The notes: a model not told the origin generated them from the sequence alone. A stretch of DNA of 64,000 nt from Rhizobium sp. P40RR-XXII (GCF_012641405.1 NZ_JABAII010000008.1:1-64000), one strand, 5' to 3'. Shown: positions 1 to 8,804, counted from the first letter of the stretch. Numbers and translations are program-made.

Positions 1-358
1 GCACCCGAAAGCGGCGGGTCACGATCGCCAGCAGCAGAATGTTGATATTGCGCGACCCGAACTTCCAGTTGGTGCGGTCAAGCGCCAGCATCTTGGGGCG
101 ATCCAAATTGAGCATGGAAACCACCAGACGGGCCGCCACGGCCTGGTCGAGGCGGACGAACTGGAAGAAGCGCTGCAGGCGGCGATACTTCGAGGCATAG
201 CACGCCGGTCCCGACATATGCACGGCCAGATGCGAAAGGTTGACGGTGCGCGACTGGACAAGGCCGGCAATCAGCACGGCAAGCGTCAACAGACGGCTCT
301 TGCCCAGAAGAAAATGGCGGCCTAACGTCTCGATGAGAGCGGCATGAAGCGGTGTCAT
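1..358 (-). CDS. IS4-type transposase, 5' part only (runs off left edge)
   Basis: Reading leftward from an ATG at 358 (preceded by AAGGAT) there is an open frame of 119 codons that reaches the window edge without a stop. The product starts MTPLHAALIETLGRHFLLGK and contains a LALDRTNWKFG segment. The latter looks like the first catalytic DDE aspartate region (DRTNW) of IS4-family transposases of rhizobia. Being cut by the window, neither completeness nor the second inverted repeat can be judged. The element's end should lie between about 360 and 450, but I could not identify the terminal repeat. Family assignment is from recognition of the N-terminal pattern; IS4 is likely, exact IS name unknown. 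Confidence 0.75.
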   Translation of the reverse strand, partial: MTPLHAALIETLGRHFLLGKSRLLTLAVLIAGLVQSRTVNLSHLAVHMSGPACYASKYRRLQRFFQFVRLDQAVAARLVVSMLNLDRPKMLALDRTNWKFGSRNINILLLAIVTRRFRV

Positions 359-450
359 AAGCGAAGATCCTTTTGGCGAAGAATCTTCAATTCAACCACA
401 TCATTCCGTTCTCACCATTAATGTCGTGTACCGTGGGCAGTGATAAGCTG

Positions 451-521
451 AACCGCTCTATCTCTTTGTTTTCTCGCAATTCCGGACGGAAAACCGCTAC
501 GCACTTTTCCTGGAATTGCTC
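451..521 (+). repeat. Dispersed palindromic repeat, copy A (shortened)
   Basis: Shares the core TTCCGGACGGAAAACCGCT and the following GCGCAC/TTTTTCCTGG-like block with copies at 5142-5239 and 18421-18522. This copy lacks the CTTCGAATCGCGAAAA block seen at the left of the other two. It lies between the transposase start and tRNA-Gly. Non-coding; probably a short mobile or transcribed-hairpin element common in Rhizobium intergenic DNA. Confidence 0.7.
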
Positions 522-636
522 TAATCGCCGCGGGCGAATTGAACAACAGCTTTCATCACCCGGCCGCCCTGGCTTGCGGCACAGCGCCACAAAACAGCAT
601 GGTCCATCGGCTAAGCATATGAATAACATGAAAAAT

Positions 637-710
637 TGGAGCGGGTGAAGGGAATCGAACCCTCGTATTCAGCTTGGGAAGCTGCTGCTCTACCATTGAG
701 CTACACCCGC
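637..710 (-). tRNA. tRNA-Gly (anticodon CCC)
   Basis: The reverse strand folds as a cloverleaf: acceptor GCGGGTG pairing with CACCCGC, D arm GCTC/GAGC, anticodon stem GCAGC/GCTGA with loop TTCCCAA, T arm with GGTTCGATTCC, and encoded CCA at 637-639. Anticodon positions 34-36 read CCC, hence glycine. It reads toward the transposase; tRNA 3' ends are common integration sites but no attachment repeat was seen here. Confidence 0.95.
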
Positions 711-768
711 CTGACACCCTGAGATGTCCAACAGTTGCCGGCCTCTGTCAAGGCCGATCGGCGACTGA

Positions 769-1863
769 TCAGAGCCGGAAGTGCTTCGAGAGCTTCAGGC
801 CCTGTGCCTGATAGTTCGAACCGAGGCCGGAGCCGTAGAGGCTGCTTGGCTGTTCCAGCATGTGTTCGTAGATCAGGCGCCCGACGATCTGGCCGTCTTC
901 CAGAATGAAGGGCACTTCGTGGCTGCGCACCTCCAGCACGGCGCGACTGCCGCGGCCGCCGGCCGGCGCATGGCCGAAGCCCGGATCGAAGAAGCCGGCA
1001 TAGTGGACGCGGAATTCGCCGACCAGCGGATCGAATGGCGTCATCTCGGCGGCAAAATGCGGCGGCACATGCACCGCCTCACGCGAAACGAGGATGTAGA
1101 ATTCGTCGGGATCGAGGATCAGTTCCGTGCGGCCACGGCTATAGAGCGGCTCCCAGAAATCGAAGATATCGTGCTGGGCCTTCTTGTCGACATCGACGAC
1201 GGCCGTGTGGTGCTTGCCGCGATAACCGATCAGGCCTTCCTTGTCGCCGGCAAGATCGATCGACAGCGCAATGCCGCCGCCGGTGATATTAGGCTTCTTG
1301 CTGGCGACCAGCGTCTCGGTTTCATGCAGCGCCAGCAATTCCGGCTCGGTGAGCAGGGCCTGGCCTACACGGAAGCGGATCTGCGACAGGCGCGAGCCGC
1401 GGCGAACGACGATCGGGAAGGTGCGCGGGCTGATTTCGAGATAGAGCGGGCCGGAATAGCCGGCCGGGATCTTGTCGAACTCCTGCGCCCGGTCAGTGAT
1501 GACGCGGGTGAAGATATCGAGGCGGCCGGTCGAACTCTTCGGATTGGCCGATGCCGACATGTCGGCCGGCAGATCGAGGCGCTCCATCAGCGGCACAATA
1601 TAGACGCAGCCGGTTTCCAGCACGGCACCTTCGGAAAGGTCGATAACGTGCAGCTTCAGCCGGTCGAGCTTGTCGGCGACGAGATGCGACGGGCCGGGCA
1701 TAAAACTGGCGCGAACGCGGAAGGCATGGGCGCTAAGCCGAAGGTCAAGGCTTGCCGGCTGGATCTGATCGACATCCAGCTCCCTCTCGCTCGTCAGCCG
1801 CCCCGTTTCAAAGAGCGCCGCGATGGCGCGATCGGCCAGAATTCCAGTATTGCGAGCCATCAT
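769..1863 (-). CDS. dcd: dCTP deaminase family protein (2'-deoxycytidine 5'-triphosphate deaminase)
   Basis: Predicted to deaminate dCTP to dUTP for dTMP synthesis in the cytoplasm. The 364-residue product is the long, two-repeat form seen in Rhizobiales, about twice the usual 190-residue Dcd. The family signature appears as QPASLDLRLS near residue 35 and SSTGRLDIFTRVITD near residue 110, and a second trimer-type half follows. A reading frame continues 32 codons upstream, but AAAGAGG sits just before the MMARNTG start, so I start at 1863 (1860 is equally possible). Single gene; convergent with nothing close, divergent from metZ. Function by family; long form not verified biochemically here. 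Confidence 0.88.
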   Translation of the reverse strand: MMARNTGILADRAIAALFETGRLTSERELDVDQIQPASLDLRLSAHAFRVRASFMPGPSHLVADKLDRLKLHVIDLSEGAVLETGCVYIVPLMERLDLPADMSASANPKSSTGRLDIFTRVITDRAQEFDKIPAGYSGPLYLEISPRTFPIVVRRGSRLSQIRFRVGQALLTEPELLALHETETLVASKKPNITGGGIALSIDLAGDKEGLIGYRGKHHTAVVDVDKKAQHDIFDFWEPLYSRGRTELILDPDEFYILVSREAVHVPPHFAAEMTPFDPLVGEFRVHYAGFFDPGFGHAPAGGRGSRAVLEVRSHEVPFILEDGQIVGRLIYEHMLEQPSSLYGSGLGSNYQAQGLKLSKHFRL

Positions 1864-2046
1864 GCCTCTTTCCCAGTGCCTCAACCGGCCCAGTGCATCC
1901 GCCAGCAAGTCGAGAATAGATCTGCCGGGTTGGGCGCCGTTCAAAATGCTGCTGCCCATCCAGACGGACGCGCGGGCAGTAATTTGTCGCAGACAAAACC
2001 AAACTCAGGGAATTGACGCAAGCGGTCAACGGCAGTATTGCAACTT

Positions 2047-2103
2047 ATCCCGTGGTGATTTGGCCGGTCGGCTTGCAGCCACGTTAAACAAGTGGCTAAA
2101 AAG
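2047..2103 (+). ncRNA. SAM-II riboswitch (metA motif)
   Basis: The stretch holds the SAM-II hallmarks in order: CGTGGTGATTTGGCC, then CGGCTTGCAGCCACGTTAAA, then AAGTGGCTAAA. GTGGTGATTTGGC and GCAGCCAC-TTAAA-AAGTGGCTAAA fit the published pseudoknot consensus, in which the 3' strand pairs with the loop. It lies 60 bases before metZ and is followed directly by mutually exclusive hairpins (2102-2123 or 2115-2139). S-adenosylmethionine binding is expected to lower metZ expression. Confidence 0.95.
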
Positions 2104-2114
2104 ACCGGGTTGAA

Positions 2115-2145
2115 AACCGGTCTGCAATTGCGGCCGGTTTTTTTG
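2115..2145 (+). terminator. Intrinsic terminator of the SAM-II expression platform
   Basis: AACCGG at 2115-2120 pairs with CCGGTT at 2134-2139, followed by a T run to 2144. An alternative hairpin, AGACCGG (2102-2108) with CCGGTCT (2117-2123), uses the same CCGG and would prevent the terminator. The riboswitch ends at its left edge, so ligand state may choose between the two folds. Confidence 0.75.
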
Positions 2146-2164
2146 TTTTGAAAGTGGTGATGGC

Positions 2165-3352
2165 ATGAGCAAGACTTGGCGCCCCGCAACCCAACTCGTC
2201 CACGGCGGAACGCTCCGCTCGCAATTCGGCGAGACCTCCGAAGCAATCTACCTGACCCAGGGCTTCGTCTACGACACGTCGGAAGCAGCGGAAGCCCGCT
2301 TCAAGGGCGAGACTGATGGCTTCATCTACGCCCGCTACGGCAGTCCCACCAACGACATGTTCGAGAAGCGCATGTGCGCCCTGGAAGGCGCTGAAGATGC
2401 CCGCGCCACCGCTTCGGGCATGGCTGCCGTCACCGCCGCCATTCTCTGCCAGCTGAAGGCCGGCGATCATATCGTCGCAGCCCGCGCCCTCTTCGGCTCC
2501 TGCCGCTGGGTCGTCGAGACGCTTGCGCCGAAATACGGCATCGAATGCACGCTGGTCGATGGCCGTTTCGTCGAGAACTGGGAAAAGGCTGTTCGACCGA
2601 ACACCAAGGTCTTCTTCCTTGAGAGCCCGACCAATCCGACGCTGGAAGTCGTTGACATCGCTGCGGTGGCCAAGCTTGCCAATCAGATCGGCGCCAAGGT
2701 CGTGGTCGACAACGTGTTCGCGACGCCGCTCTTCCAGAAGCCGCTGGAACTTGGCGCCCATATCGTCGTCTACTCCGCCACCAAGCACATCGACGGCCAG
2801 GGCCGCTCACTCGGCGGTGTCATCCTCTCCGACAAGCAGTGGATCGACGAGAACCTGCAGGACTATTTCCGCCATACCGGCCCGGCCATGTCCCCTTTCA
2901 CCGCCTGGACGCTGCTGAAAGGCATCGAGACGTTGCCGCTGCGTGTTGCGCAGCAGACGGCGAATGCCTCAAAGGTTGCCGACTTCCTCGCCGAGCAGAC
3001 TAGCAAGGTCGCCCGCGTGATCTATCCCGGCCGCAAGGACCACCCGCAGGCCGATATCATCGCCAAGCAGATGAGCGGCGGCTCGACCCTCGTCGCCTTT
3101 GAGCTGAAGGGCGGCAAGGAAGCGGCCTTCAAGCTGCAAAACGCGCTTGATATCGTGAAGATCTCCAACAATCTCGGCGACAGCAAGAGCCTGATCACCC
3201 ATCCGGCCACCACGACGCACAAGAACCTCACCGACGAAGCGCGGGCCGAACTCGGCATTTCACCGGGAACGGTGCGCTTCTCCGCCGGCATCGAAGACGG
3301 CGCGGATCTGGTCGAGGATTTCGCCCGCGCGCTCGCGCAGGTTTCCGCCTGA
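2165..3352 (+). CDS. metZ: O-succinylhomoserine sulfhydrylase
   Basis: PLP enzyme of the Cys/Met metabolism family that condenses O-succinylhomoserine with sulfide to give homocysteine, the step before methionine. At 395 residues it has normal length. The PLP lysine is K207 in VVYSATKHIDGQG; the substrate/PLP loop YARYGSPTND is at 56-64 and FLESPTNPTLEVVD at 151-164. Start ATG at 2165 follows GAAAGTGGTGATGGC, a modest ribosome site. Expression is controlled by the SAM-II riboswitch and terminator just upstream. O-acetyl versus O-succinyl preference cannot be fixed from sequence, but rhizobial orthologues are called MetZ. Confidence 0.93.
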   Translation: MSKTWRPATQLVHGGTLRSQFGETSEAIYLTQGFVYDTSEAAEARFKGETDGFIYARYGSPTNDMFEKRMCALEGAEDARATASGMAAVTAAILCQLKAGDHIVAARALFGSCRWVVETLAPKYGIECTLVDGRFVENWEKAVRPNTKVFFLESPTNPTLEVVDIAAVAKLANQIGAKVVVDNVFATPLFQKPLELGAHIVVYSATKHIDGQGRSLGGVILSDKQWIDENLQDYFRHTGPAMSPFTAWTLLKGIETLPLRVAQQTANASKVADFLAEQTSKVARVIYPGRKDHPQADIIAKQMSGGSTLVAFELKGGKEAAFKLQNALDIVKISNNLGDSKSLITHPATTTHKNLTDEARAELGISPGTVRFSAGIEDGADLVEDFARALAQVSA

Positions 3353-3360
3353 TATCAATC

Positions 3361-3389
3361 GAGCCGCCCAGATTTTCTCTGGGCGGCTC
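3361..3389. terminator. Hairpin between convergent genes
   Basis: GAGCCGCCCA (3361-3370) pairs perfectly with TGGGCGGCTC (3380-3389) around a 9-base T-rich loop. It sits 8 bases after metZ and before the convergent 3420-4133 gene. No T tract follows on either strand, so it may stop RNA decay or act with Rho rather than as a full intrinsic terminator. Confidence 0.6.
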
Positions 3390-3419
3390 GACCTGCCCTC
3401 GTCGGGCAATGACAGCTCG

Positions 3420-4133
3420 TCAGCTGGCGGCCTTGAACTCGACCAGACCGTTGTTCAGGAAGACCATCTTGTCGAACAGCTTGAGATCCAGCGGATTCGG
3501 CAGGCGGACGTCCGAAAGATCGGGCAAGGGTTTCTGCGCCGGATCATAAGAGCGATCGATCTGCGAGACAAAGACGACGATCACGCCTCTGGCGCGCGCA
3601 AACGCCCTCAGTGTCTGAACCTGGATCATCAGTTCCGGCTTTTCCCGCTTCTGGTCGAGCAGCTGCAGAAAATCGACCACTGCCAGCGTGCCGCGCGGCG
3701 CCCCGGCCAACCTCCCGACGATATAGTCGGCGCTGATGGCATCCGAATTATCGAATTCGAATAGATCAGCAAATTCCGCATGATCGGCACCGATGACAGG
3801 AAAGCGGTCCAGAACGACCTTTTCCGTGTCTTCCAGCGTGAAGAAGACACCGCGATTGCCAGCCTTCATAGCTTCGACGGCGAGCCTCAGGCTCATCAGG
3901 GTCTTGCCGTGACCGCGCCGAGCGCCGATCAGCACCAGATCGCCCGGACGTAAACGCGAATACAACTCACTGACAGGTACAGCTGTGTTGGTTTTGTTTG
4001 CAAGCAAACTCCAGCCTCCAAAACCTTCGCCGGCCGCGATGCGATCCAGCGCGGCATGCAAGGGGATATTCTGCTGGCGGGACAAGAGCCTCGCCTTGCG
4101 CTTCAAATGATAAACAGGGGCGGAAAGCCTCAT
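3420..4133 (-). CDS. DnaB-like RecA-fold ATPase without the DnaB N-terminal domain
   Basis: A 237-residue protein that matches the C-terminal motor domain of replicative helicase DnaB. Walker A is GARRGHGKT at 70-78, Walker B LAVVDFLQLLD with D154, a VFVSQIDR motif at 187-194 (sensor glutamine Q191), and LSDVR...LFDKMVFLNN near 206-227, which parallels the DnaB LSDLR arginine-finger region. DnaB proteins are about 450-500 residues; the N-terminal primase-binding domain is replaced here by a short helical segment (about 8-45). A strong AGGAGG precedes the ATG at 4133. It has no obvious operon partner. Role unknown: a specialised helicase or a DNA-loading or repair ATPase are both possible. Confidence 0.8.
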   Translation of the reverse strand: MRLSAPVYHLKRKARLLSRQQNIPLHAALDRIAAGEGFGGWSLLANKTNTAVPVSELYSRLRPGDLVLIGARRGHGKTLMSLRLAVEAMKAGNRGVFFTLEDTEKVVLDRFPVIGADHAEFADLFEFDNSDAISADYIVGRLAGAPRGTLAVVDFLQLLDQKREKPELMIQVQTLRAFARARGVIVVFVSQIDRSYDPAQKPLPDLSDVRLPNPLDLKLFDKMVFLNNGLVEFKAAS

Positions 4134-4744
4134 ATAAACCTCCTATTGCGAGCAGTGACCGCAACCCCTCCTTATGCCAGGCGCTCAAACAGTCGGTTTG
4201 GATATCGACGGCCCCGCATGAAATATACTTTCCCGGATGGAGGGGGGAGGCATGGGCAATGCCAGAATCAGATGATAGCCGAAATTCTTTCAGAGGAGAA
4301 TTGCGGTCATACCCTCCCCGGGGAACATAAGATGAAATCAGGAATTATATGAGCTGGAGATTTTGATCAGGGGACGGTAGTTGCGACGGGCAACTTGCAA
4401 GTGCACCTTTAGTCGCGGCAAGCGTTTCCGCTCGCCAAAGACGAAGGGAGCGGCTTCAAAGTAGACAAGACCAAATGACAGGCAATTTTAGATACTTCTC
4501 TCGACGCTTCGTTAACCTTCGTTATTAGCTGTAATAGCTAAATGCCGGAAAGCTCTATCCGCTCGCGCGACTTTTCAACACGCCGTTCCTTGACGGAGGG
4601 AGCCGGTTATAGGATACCGCTAGACATCCGCACTTTGCGGGAGTGGTGGAAAGCGGATAATATGCCGCGAACTTGGAAATGTAGAAGCGGCAATGAGGCT
4701 TGAAGAGGCCCCTCGACGTTTCAGGAAGTGGCAAGGTATCAGGC
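4134..4744. other. Non-coding gap of about 610 bases
   Basis: Between the DnaB-like gene and apaG no reading frame has coding character on either strand. Visible items are the DnaB-like gene's AGGAGG at the left edge, a small palindrome TTAGCT-GTAAT-AGCTAA near 4525-4541, and AT-richer DNA around 4490-4550 that may hold promoters. I see no RNA gene or repeat copy. Confidence 0.6.
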
Positions 4745-5137
4745 ATGTATCGCGCCCTGACACGCGACATAGAGGTAGTAGTGGAGCCGTTCTATCTGGA
4801 GGAGCAATCCGATCCGGATGACGATCGCTATGTCTGGGGATACCGCATCGTCATTTCCAACCATTCCAAAACAGCCGTCAAGCTGGTGACGCGCTACTGG
4901 CACATCACCGATATGAACGGCATCGTGGATGAGGTGACCGGCCCCGGCGTGGTCGGTGAACAACCGCACCTGAAACCCGGCGATACCTACGAATATTCTT
5001 CCGGCTGCCCGCTGGACACGCCGTCAGGCATGATGTTCGGCCACTATCAGATGGAGACGGACGACGGGGAGCTCTTCCATGTCAAGATCCCCGCCTTCTC
5101 GCTGGATACGCCGAACCTGCTGCGCACGCTGAACTAA
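4745..5137 (+). CDS. apaG: ApaG family protein
   Basis: A 130-residue single beta-sandwich (DUF525) protein. The family pattern is clear: [20 protein letters not shown] near the start, [13 protein letters not shown] near 37-49, [11 protein letters not shown], and the C-terminal [10 protein letters not shown] and [10 protein letters not shown] blocks. ApaG is associated with resistance to Co2+ and low Ap4A in enterobacteria, but its biochemical role is not settled. The longer frame from 4700 adds 15 poor residues; ATG at 4745 gives the family length. The repeat at 5142-5239 separates it from convergent hslO. Confidence 0.92.
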   Translation: MYRALTRDIEVVVEPFYLEEQSDPDDDRYVWGYRIVISNHSKTAVKLVTRYWHITDMNGIVDEVTGPGVVGEQPHLKPGDTYEYSSGCPLDTPSGMMFGHYQMETDDGELFHVKIPAFSLDTPNLLRTLN

Positions 5138-5141
5138 AGCC

Positions 5142-5239
5142 CTTCCGCTTTTCTTCGAATCGCGAAAACACCCTATCTTCTTGTTTCGCTACGCATTCCG
5201 GACGGAAAACCGCTGCGCACTTTTCCTGGCAATGCTCCA
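5142..5239 (+). repeat. Dispersed palindromic repeat, copy B
   Basis: Full-length copy with CTTTTCTTCGAATCGCGAAAA at its left, TTCCGGACGGAAAACCGCT in the middle and TTTTCCTGGCAATGCTCC at its right. It fills the gap between the convergent genes apaG and hslO. Nearly the same sequence is at 18421-18522, also between convergent genes, suggesting that such sites are tolerated or are used as transcript ends. Confidence 0.85.
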
Positions 5240-5247
5240 GAGTGGCA

Positions 5248-6237
5248 TCAAGCCGCTTCAATCTCGGACGCTTCGAAGCGGTAGGTGGTCGAGCAGAATT
5301 CGCAGGTCACGGCGATTTCGCCATTGTCCTGGCTCGCCTCGATCTCCTCGGCCGTGAAGCCCTTCAACACGCCCTTCAGCTTGTCGCGCGAGCACGAACA
5401 GCGATCGAAAACCGCCTTCGGCTCGTAGACGCGCACGCCGCGCTCGTGGAACAGGCGATAGAGAAGCCGCTCGGTGCCGACCTGCGGATCCGTCAACTCG
5501 TCGGCATCGATGGTTTCCACCAGGCTGCGTGCTTCCGCCCAGGCATCGTCCTCGACATGAGCGCGAAGGCCGGTATCGCCGTCGCCGCCATGCAGGTCCG
5601 GCTGGCGCATGCGCTCCGGAGCCTCCGGCAGGAACTGCGCAATCAGGCCGCCGGCCCGCCAACGATGACGCGGCTTACCGTCGCCATCGCGATCGAAGAG
5701 CTCGGCCGCACCGAGGCGCACCCGCGTCGGAATCTGTTCCGACTGGCGGAAATAAGTGCCGGCAATCTCCTCGAGCGAAGCGCCGTCAAGCGCGACGATG
5801 CCCTGATAGGGCTGGCTGAAGCGACCCTGATCGATGGTGAAGGCGAGCACGCCCTTGCCCAGCAGCTGCTCGGGCTCGGTACGCCCTTCGGCCACCGCCT
5901 TTGCCAATGCCTCCTCATCGAAGCGGGCATAGGCACGAACGTTTTCCGGCGTCGAGAAATCGGCGACCAGGAGGTCGACCGGCCCGTCGCTCTTCGTCTG
6001 CACGGTGAACTTGCCTTCGAACTTCAGCGAGGTGCCAAGCAGCACGGTCAGGACGATGGCCTCGGCCAGCAGCCGCGCAACCGGCATCGGATAGTCGTGC
6101 CGGGCGAGAATGGTGTCCAATAGCGGACCAAGCTGCACGGCGCGGCCGCGCACGTCAAGACCTTCCACCTGGAAGGGCACGACATGATCGTCACCGGCGA
6201 AATCAAACTGACCCAGCGAGGCGGCGTTTTCAGCCAT
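5248..6237 (-). CDS. hslO: Redox-regulated molecular chaperone Hsp33
   Basis: Hsp33 is a cytoplasmic holdase that oxidative stress activates through a C-terminal zinc switch. The switch is intact: C280-S-C282 followed by C312-EF-C315, that is CxC...CxxC, close to the end of the 329-residue protein. The N-terminal domain holds VRAYARFDEEAL and LLGKGVLAFTIDQG family segments. The start is MAENAASLGQF. It lies 48 bases downstream of argF in the same direction, so argD-argF-hslO may share transcripts; no separate heat-shock promoter was recognised in the short gap. Confidence 0.95.
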   Translation of the reverse strand: MAENAASLGQFDFAGDDHVVPFQVEGLDVRGRAVQLGPLLDTILARHDYPMPVARLLAEAIVLTVLLGTSLKFEGKFTVQTKSDGPVDLLVADFSTPENVRAYARFDEEALAKAVAEGRTEPEQLLGKGVLAFTIDQGRFSQPYQGIVALDGASLEEIAGTYFRQSEQIPTRVRLGAAELFDRDGDGKPRHRWRAGGLIAQFLPEAPERMRQPDLHGGDGDTGLRAHVEDDAWAEARSLVETIDADELTDPQVGTERLLYRLFHERGVRVYEPKAVFDRCSCSRDKLKGVLKGFTAEEIEASQDNGEIAVTCEFCSTTYRFEASEIEAA

Positions 6238-6285
6238 TGCTTTACTCCTACTGCGCCCGCGCCCTTGAGACGCGGCTTCATATCC

Positions 6286-7203
6286 TCAGATTGCGCCCAG
6301 GCACCAAGCAAGAATCGACTTTTGCGCATGAAGGCGGTTTTCCGCCTCATCGAAGACAACGGATTGCGGACCATCGATCACCTCGTCCGTCACCTCCTCC
6401 CCGCGATGAGCGGGCAGGCAATGCATGAACAACGCGTCTTTGCCGGCCTGTGCCATCAAAGCCTTATTGACCTGATAGGGCTGGAAGACGTTGTGACCGC
6501 GGGCCCGGTGTTCCTGATTCATGGAAACCCAGGTATCGGTTACCACGCAATCGACACCGGCGACCGCACGGTCGGCATCATGCGAGAGCATGATTTCGGC
6601 GCCCTGGTTGCGGGCCCAGTTCAGATAGTGATCCTTCGGCTCGGAACCAAGGGGTACCGCCATATTCATGCGATAGCCGAAACGGGCGGCACCTTCGATC
6701 AGCGAATGCAGCACGTTGTTGCCGTCGCCCGTCCAGGCCAGCGTCTTGCCCTTGATCGGGCCGCGATGCTCTTCGAAGGTCATGATGTCGGCCATGATCT
6801 GGCACGGATGCGTGTCGTCGGTCAGCGCATTGATGACCGGTACAGTCGCATGTTCGGCGAGTTCCAGCAGGCGCGAGTGATCGGTCGTGCGGATCATGAT
6901 CGCATCGACATAGCGCGACAGCACCTTCGCCGTGTCGCCGATCGTCTCGGCGCGGCCGAGCTGCATTTCGGTGCCGGAGAGGAACAGCGTCTCGCCACCT
7001 AGCTGGCGCATACCGACATCGAAGGAAACGCGGGTTCGGGTGGACGGCTTCTCGAAGATCATCGCCAGCATCTTGCCGTCCAGCGGCTTATCGGCCGTGC
7101 CAGCCTTCAATGCCTGCTTTCGCACGATCGCATCGTCGATGATATCGCGCAAATCGGCAGCCGGAACGGCAGAGAGGTCGAGAAAGTGTTTCGGAGAAGC
7201 CAT
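6286..7203 (-). CDS. argF: Ornithine carbamoyltransferase
   Basis: Catalyses carbamoyl phosphate plus ornithine to citrulline in arginine synthesis. Key motifs are present: the phosphate-binding STRTR at residues 54-58, the HPCQ loop within [14 protein letters not shown], and the ornithine-binding HCLP with C262. The start is [11 protein letters not shown] at 7203, preceded by TAAGGAC; the longer frame to 7242 adds 13 residues not found in the family. Length 305 residues is normal. It follows argD (160-base gap containing a large palindrome at 7242-7286). Confidence 0.95.
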   Translation of the reverse strand: MASPKHFLDLSAVPAADLRDIIDDAIVRKQALKAGTADKPLDGKMLAMIFEKPSTRTRVSFDVGMRQLGGETLFLSGTEMQLGRAETIGDTAKVLSRYVDAIMIRTTDHSRLLELAEHATVPVINALTDDTHPCQIMADIMTFEEHRGPIKGKTLAWTGDGNNVLHSLIEGAARFGYRMNMAVPLGSEPKDHYLNWARNQGAEIMLSHDADRAVAGVDCVVTDTWVSMNQEHRARGHNVFQPYQVNKALMAQAGKDALFMHCLPAHRGEEVTDEVIDGPQSVVFDEAENRLHAQKSILAWCLGAI

Positions 7204-7241
7204 GTCCTTACCTGTACTCCAGAAAAAACCCGCGTGGGGCA

Positions 7242-7286
7242 CGCATAAGCCCTTAAATCGGCACCGATTTAAGGAAAGCTTATGCG
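7242..7286. repeat. Large intergenic inverted repeat
   Basis: CGCATAAGC-CCTTAAATCGG (7242-7261), a 2-base centre, then CCGATTTAAGG-AAA-GCTTATGCG (7264-7286). The 20-base arms are perfect except for a 3-base bulge (AAA). It stands between argD and argF and would form a stable mRNA hairpin. Elements built on CTTAAATCG...CGATTTAAG are familiar to me from Rhizobium intergenic regions, so it is probably one copy of a family. Confidence 0.8.
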
Positions 7287-7364
7287 ATCCCTAAATGTTA
7301 CTGCATCCTTTGCGCGTCGCCTCGACGCGCGGCGCAGTAATCGCCCCGGCTGCGGGCGTTGAAC

Positions 7365-8564
7365 TCAAGCCGATTTCTTGACGCGGGCTGCGCGTGCGCG
7401 CTCGGCGGCGCGCTCAAGGCGAGCCAGACCTTCGCGTGCTTCGTCGGCGGTGACGACCAGCGGCGGCAGGAGACGGATGACGTTGTCGCCGGCCGGGACG
7501 CCAAGCAGGTGCTCGGCGCGGATCGCCTGCAGCAGCTCCGCCTGCGGAATGGCCGCCTTGACGCCGAGCATCAGGCCTTCGCCGCGAACATCCTCGATGA
7601 TATCGGGAAAACGGTCCTTCAGCGAGGCGAGACCCTGGCGGAAGACCAGCGCGATATCGCGGACATGCTGCAGGAAACCTTCAGCGAGCACGATATCGAG
7701 CACGGCATTGCCGACCGCCATGGCAAGCGGATTGCCGCCATAGGTCGAGCCATGCGTACCCGCCTTCATGCCCGAGGCGGCTTCCGCCGTCGCAAGACAG
7801 GCACCGAGCGGGAAGCCGCCACCGATACCCTTGGCAACGGCCATGATGTCAGGCTTGATCCCGGCCCATTCATGGGCGAAGAGCTTGCCCGTGCGGCCGA
7901 CGCCGCATTGCACTTCATCAAGAACCAGCAGCAGGCCGTGCTCGTCGCAGATCTCGCGCAGGCCGCGCAGGAATTCGTTGGTCGCGGGACGAATACCGCC
8001 CTCGCCCTGCACCGGCTCGATCAGGATCGCGGCCGTCGCATCGGTGATGGCGGCGCGAACGGCATCGAGATCGCCGAACGGCACCTGATCGAAACCCGGC
8101 GCCTTCGGGCCGAAGCCTTCGATGTATTTCTCCTGGCCGCCGGCGGCGATCGTCGCGATGGTACGCCCGTGGAAGGCGCCTTCGAAGGTGATGATGTGGA
8201 ACTTTTCAGGATGCCCCTTGGCGAATTGATAGCGCCGCGCCGTCTTGATGGCGCATTCCAGCGCCTCTGCACCCGAATTGGTGAAGAAGACCTTGTCGGC
8301 GAAGGTAACGTCCGTCAGCCGCTTCGACAGCTTTTCCTGCCCGGGCACTTCATAGAGGTTGGACAGGTGCCAGACCTTGTCGGCCTGCGCCTTCAGCTCG
8401 GCGACCAGATGAGGATGGGCATGACCGAGCGAATTGACTGCCACGCCGGCTGCGAAATCGAGGTAGCGCTCGCCGTTTTCGGTAACCAGCCAGACGCCCT
8501 CGCCTCGCTCGAACCGCAGCGGAGCACGCAGATAGGTATCGTAAAGCGGCGCGGTCTCTGCCAT
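7365..8564 (-). CDS. argD: Acetylornithine aminotransferase
   Basis: Class III PLP aminotransferase that converts N-acetylglutamate semialdehyde and glutamate to N-acetylornithine; such enzymes may also serve succinyldiaminopimelate in lysine synthesis. The 399-residue product has the PLP lysine K245 in [11 protein letters not shown], the cofactor aspartate in [16 protein letters not shown] (D216), and the [11 protein letters not shown] block at 93-103. A GAGGAGATATGCC leader precedes the ATG. A good promoter and a stem-loop leader lie upstream (8638-8688). It heads the leftward argD-argF-hslO group. Confidence 0.95.
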   Translation of the reverse strand: MAETAPLYDTYLRAPLRFERGEGVWLVTENGERYLDFAAGVAVNSLGHAHPHLVAELKAQADKVWHLSNLYEVPGQEKLSKRLTDVTFADKVFFTNSGAEALECAIKTARRYQFAKGHPEKFHIITFEGAFHGRTIATIAAGGQEKYIEGFGPKAPGFDQVPFGDLDAVRAAITDATAAILIEPVQGEGGIRPATNEFLRGLREICDEHGLLLVLDEVQCGVGRTGKLFAHEWAGIKPDIMAVAKGIGGGFPLGACLATAEAASGMKAGTHGSTYGGNPLAMAVGNAVLDIVLAEGFLQHVRDIALVFRQGLASLKDRFPDIIEDVRGEGLMLGVKAAIPQAELLQAIRAEHLLGVPAGDNVIRLLPPLVVTADEAREGLARLERAAERARAARVKKSA

Positions 8565-8637
8565 GGCATATCTCCTCGATCACAACCCTAAGGACCAATC
8601 GCTTCCACTTGATGAAACGGGTCCGAAAAAATCAAAA

Positions 8638-8688
8638 GCCGCCTTGCGGCGGCCTGGCCACTATTGATGTTTTGCACCGCGATGTCAA
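8638..8688 (-). promoter_or_regulatory. argD promoter with stem-loop at the transcript 5' end
   Basis: On the reverse strand TTGACA (8683-8688) is followed after exactly 17 bases by AATAGT (8660-8665). Transcription would start near 8653, where GCCGCC-GCAA-GGCGGC (8638-8653) begins, followed by TTTTGATTTTTT. The hairpin plus T run looks like an intrinsic terminator placed in the argD leader, which suggests either attenuation or 5'-end protection. Confidence 0.6.
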
Positions 8689-8804
8689 CAAAACTGGCGT
8701 TTAGCAGGTGCGAGAAAGCGCTGTCGGCCAAAAGGGATGCGTTCGGCACTGCCTATTGCAGAAATGCCACGCCGGGGCAGCAAGTTGGGGAAAACCTCGA
8801 AATC

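Noticed and set aside
781..2016. Long forward reading frame (411 residues) opposite dcd
   Set aside because: Complementary shadow of dcd; no family signature, ribosome site or sensible composition.
4056..4352. Short frames in the 4134-4744 gap
   Set aside because: Poor codon use, no ribosome site and no recognisable family.
4505..4545. CtrA-type site TTAAC...TTAG in the gap before apaG
   Set aside because: Only a partial match to TTAA-N7-TTAA, and no gene with cell-cycle role nearby.
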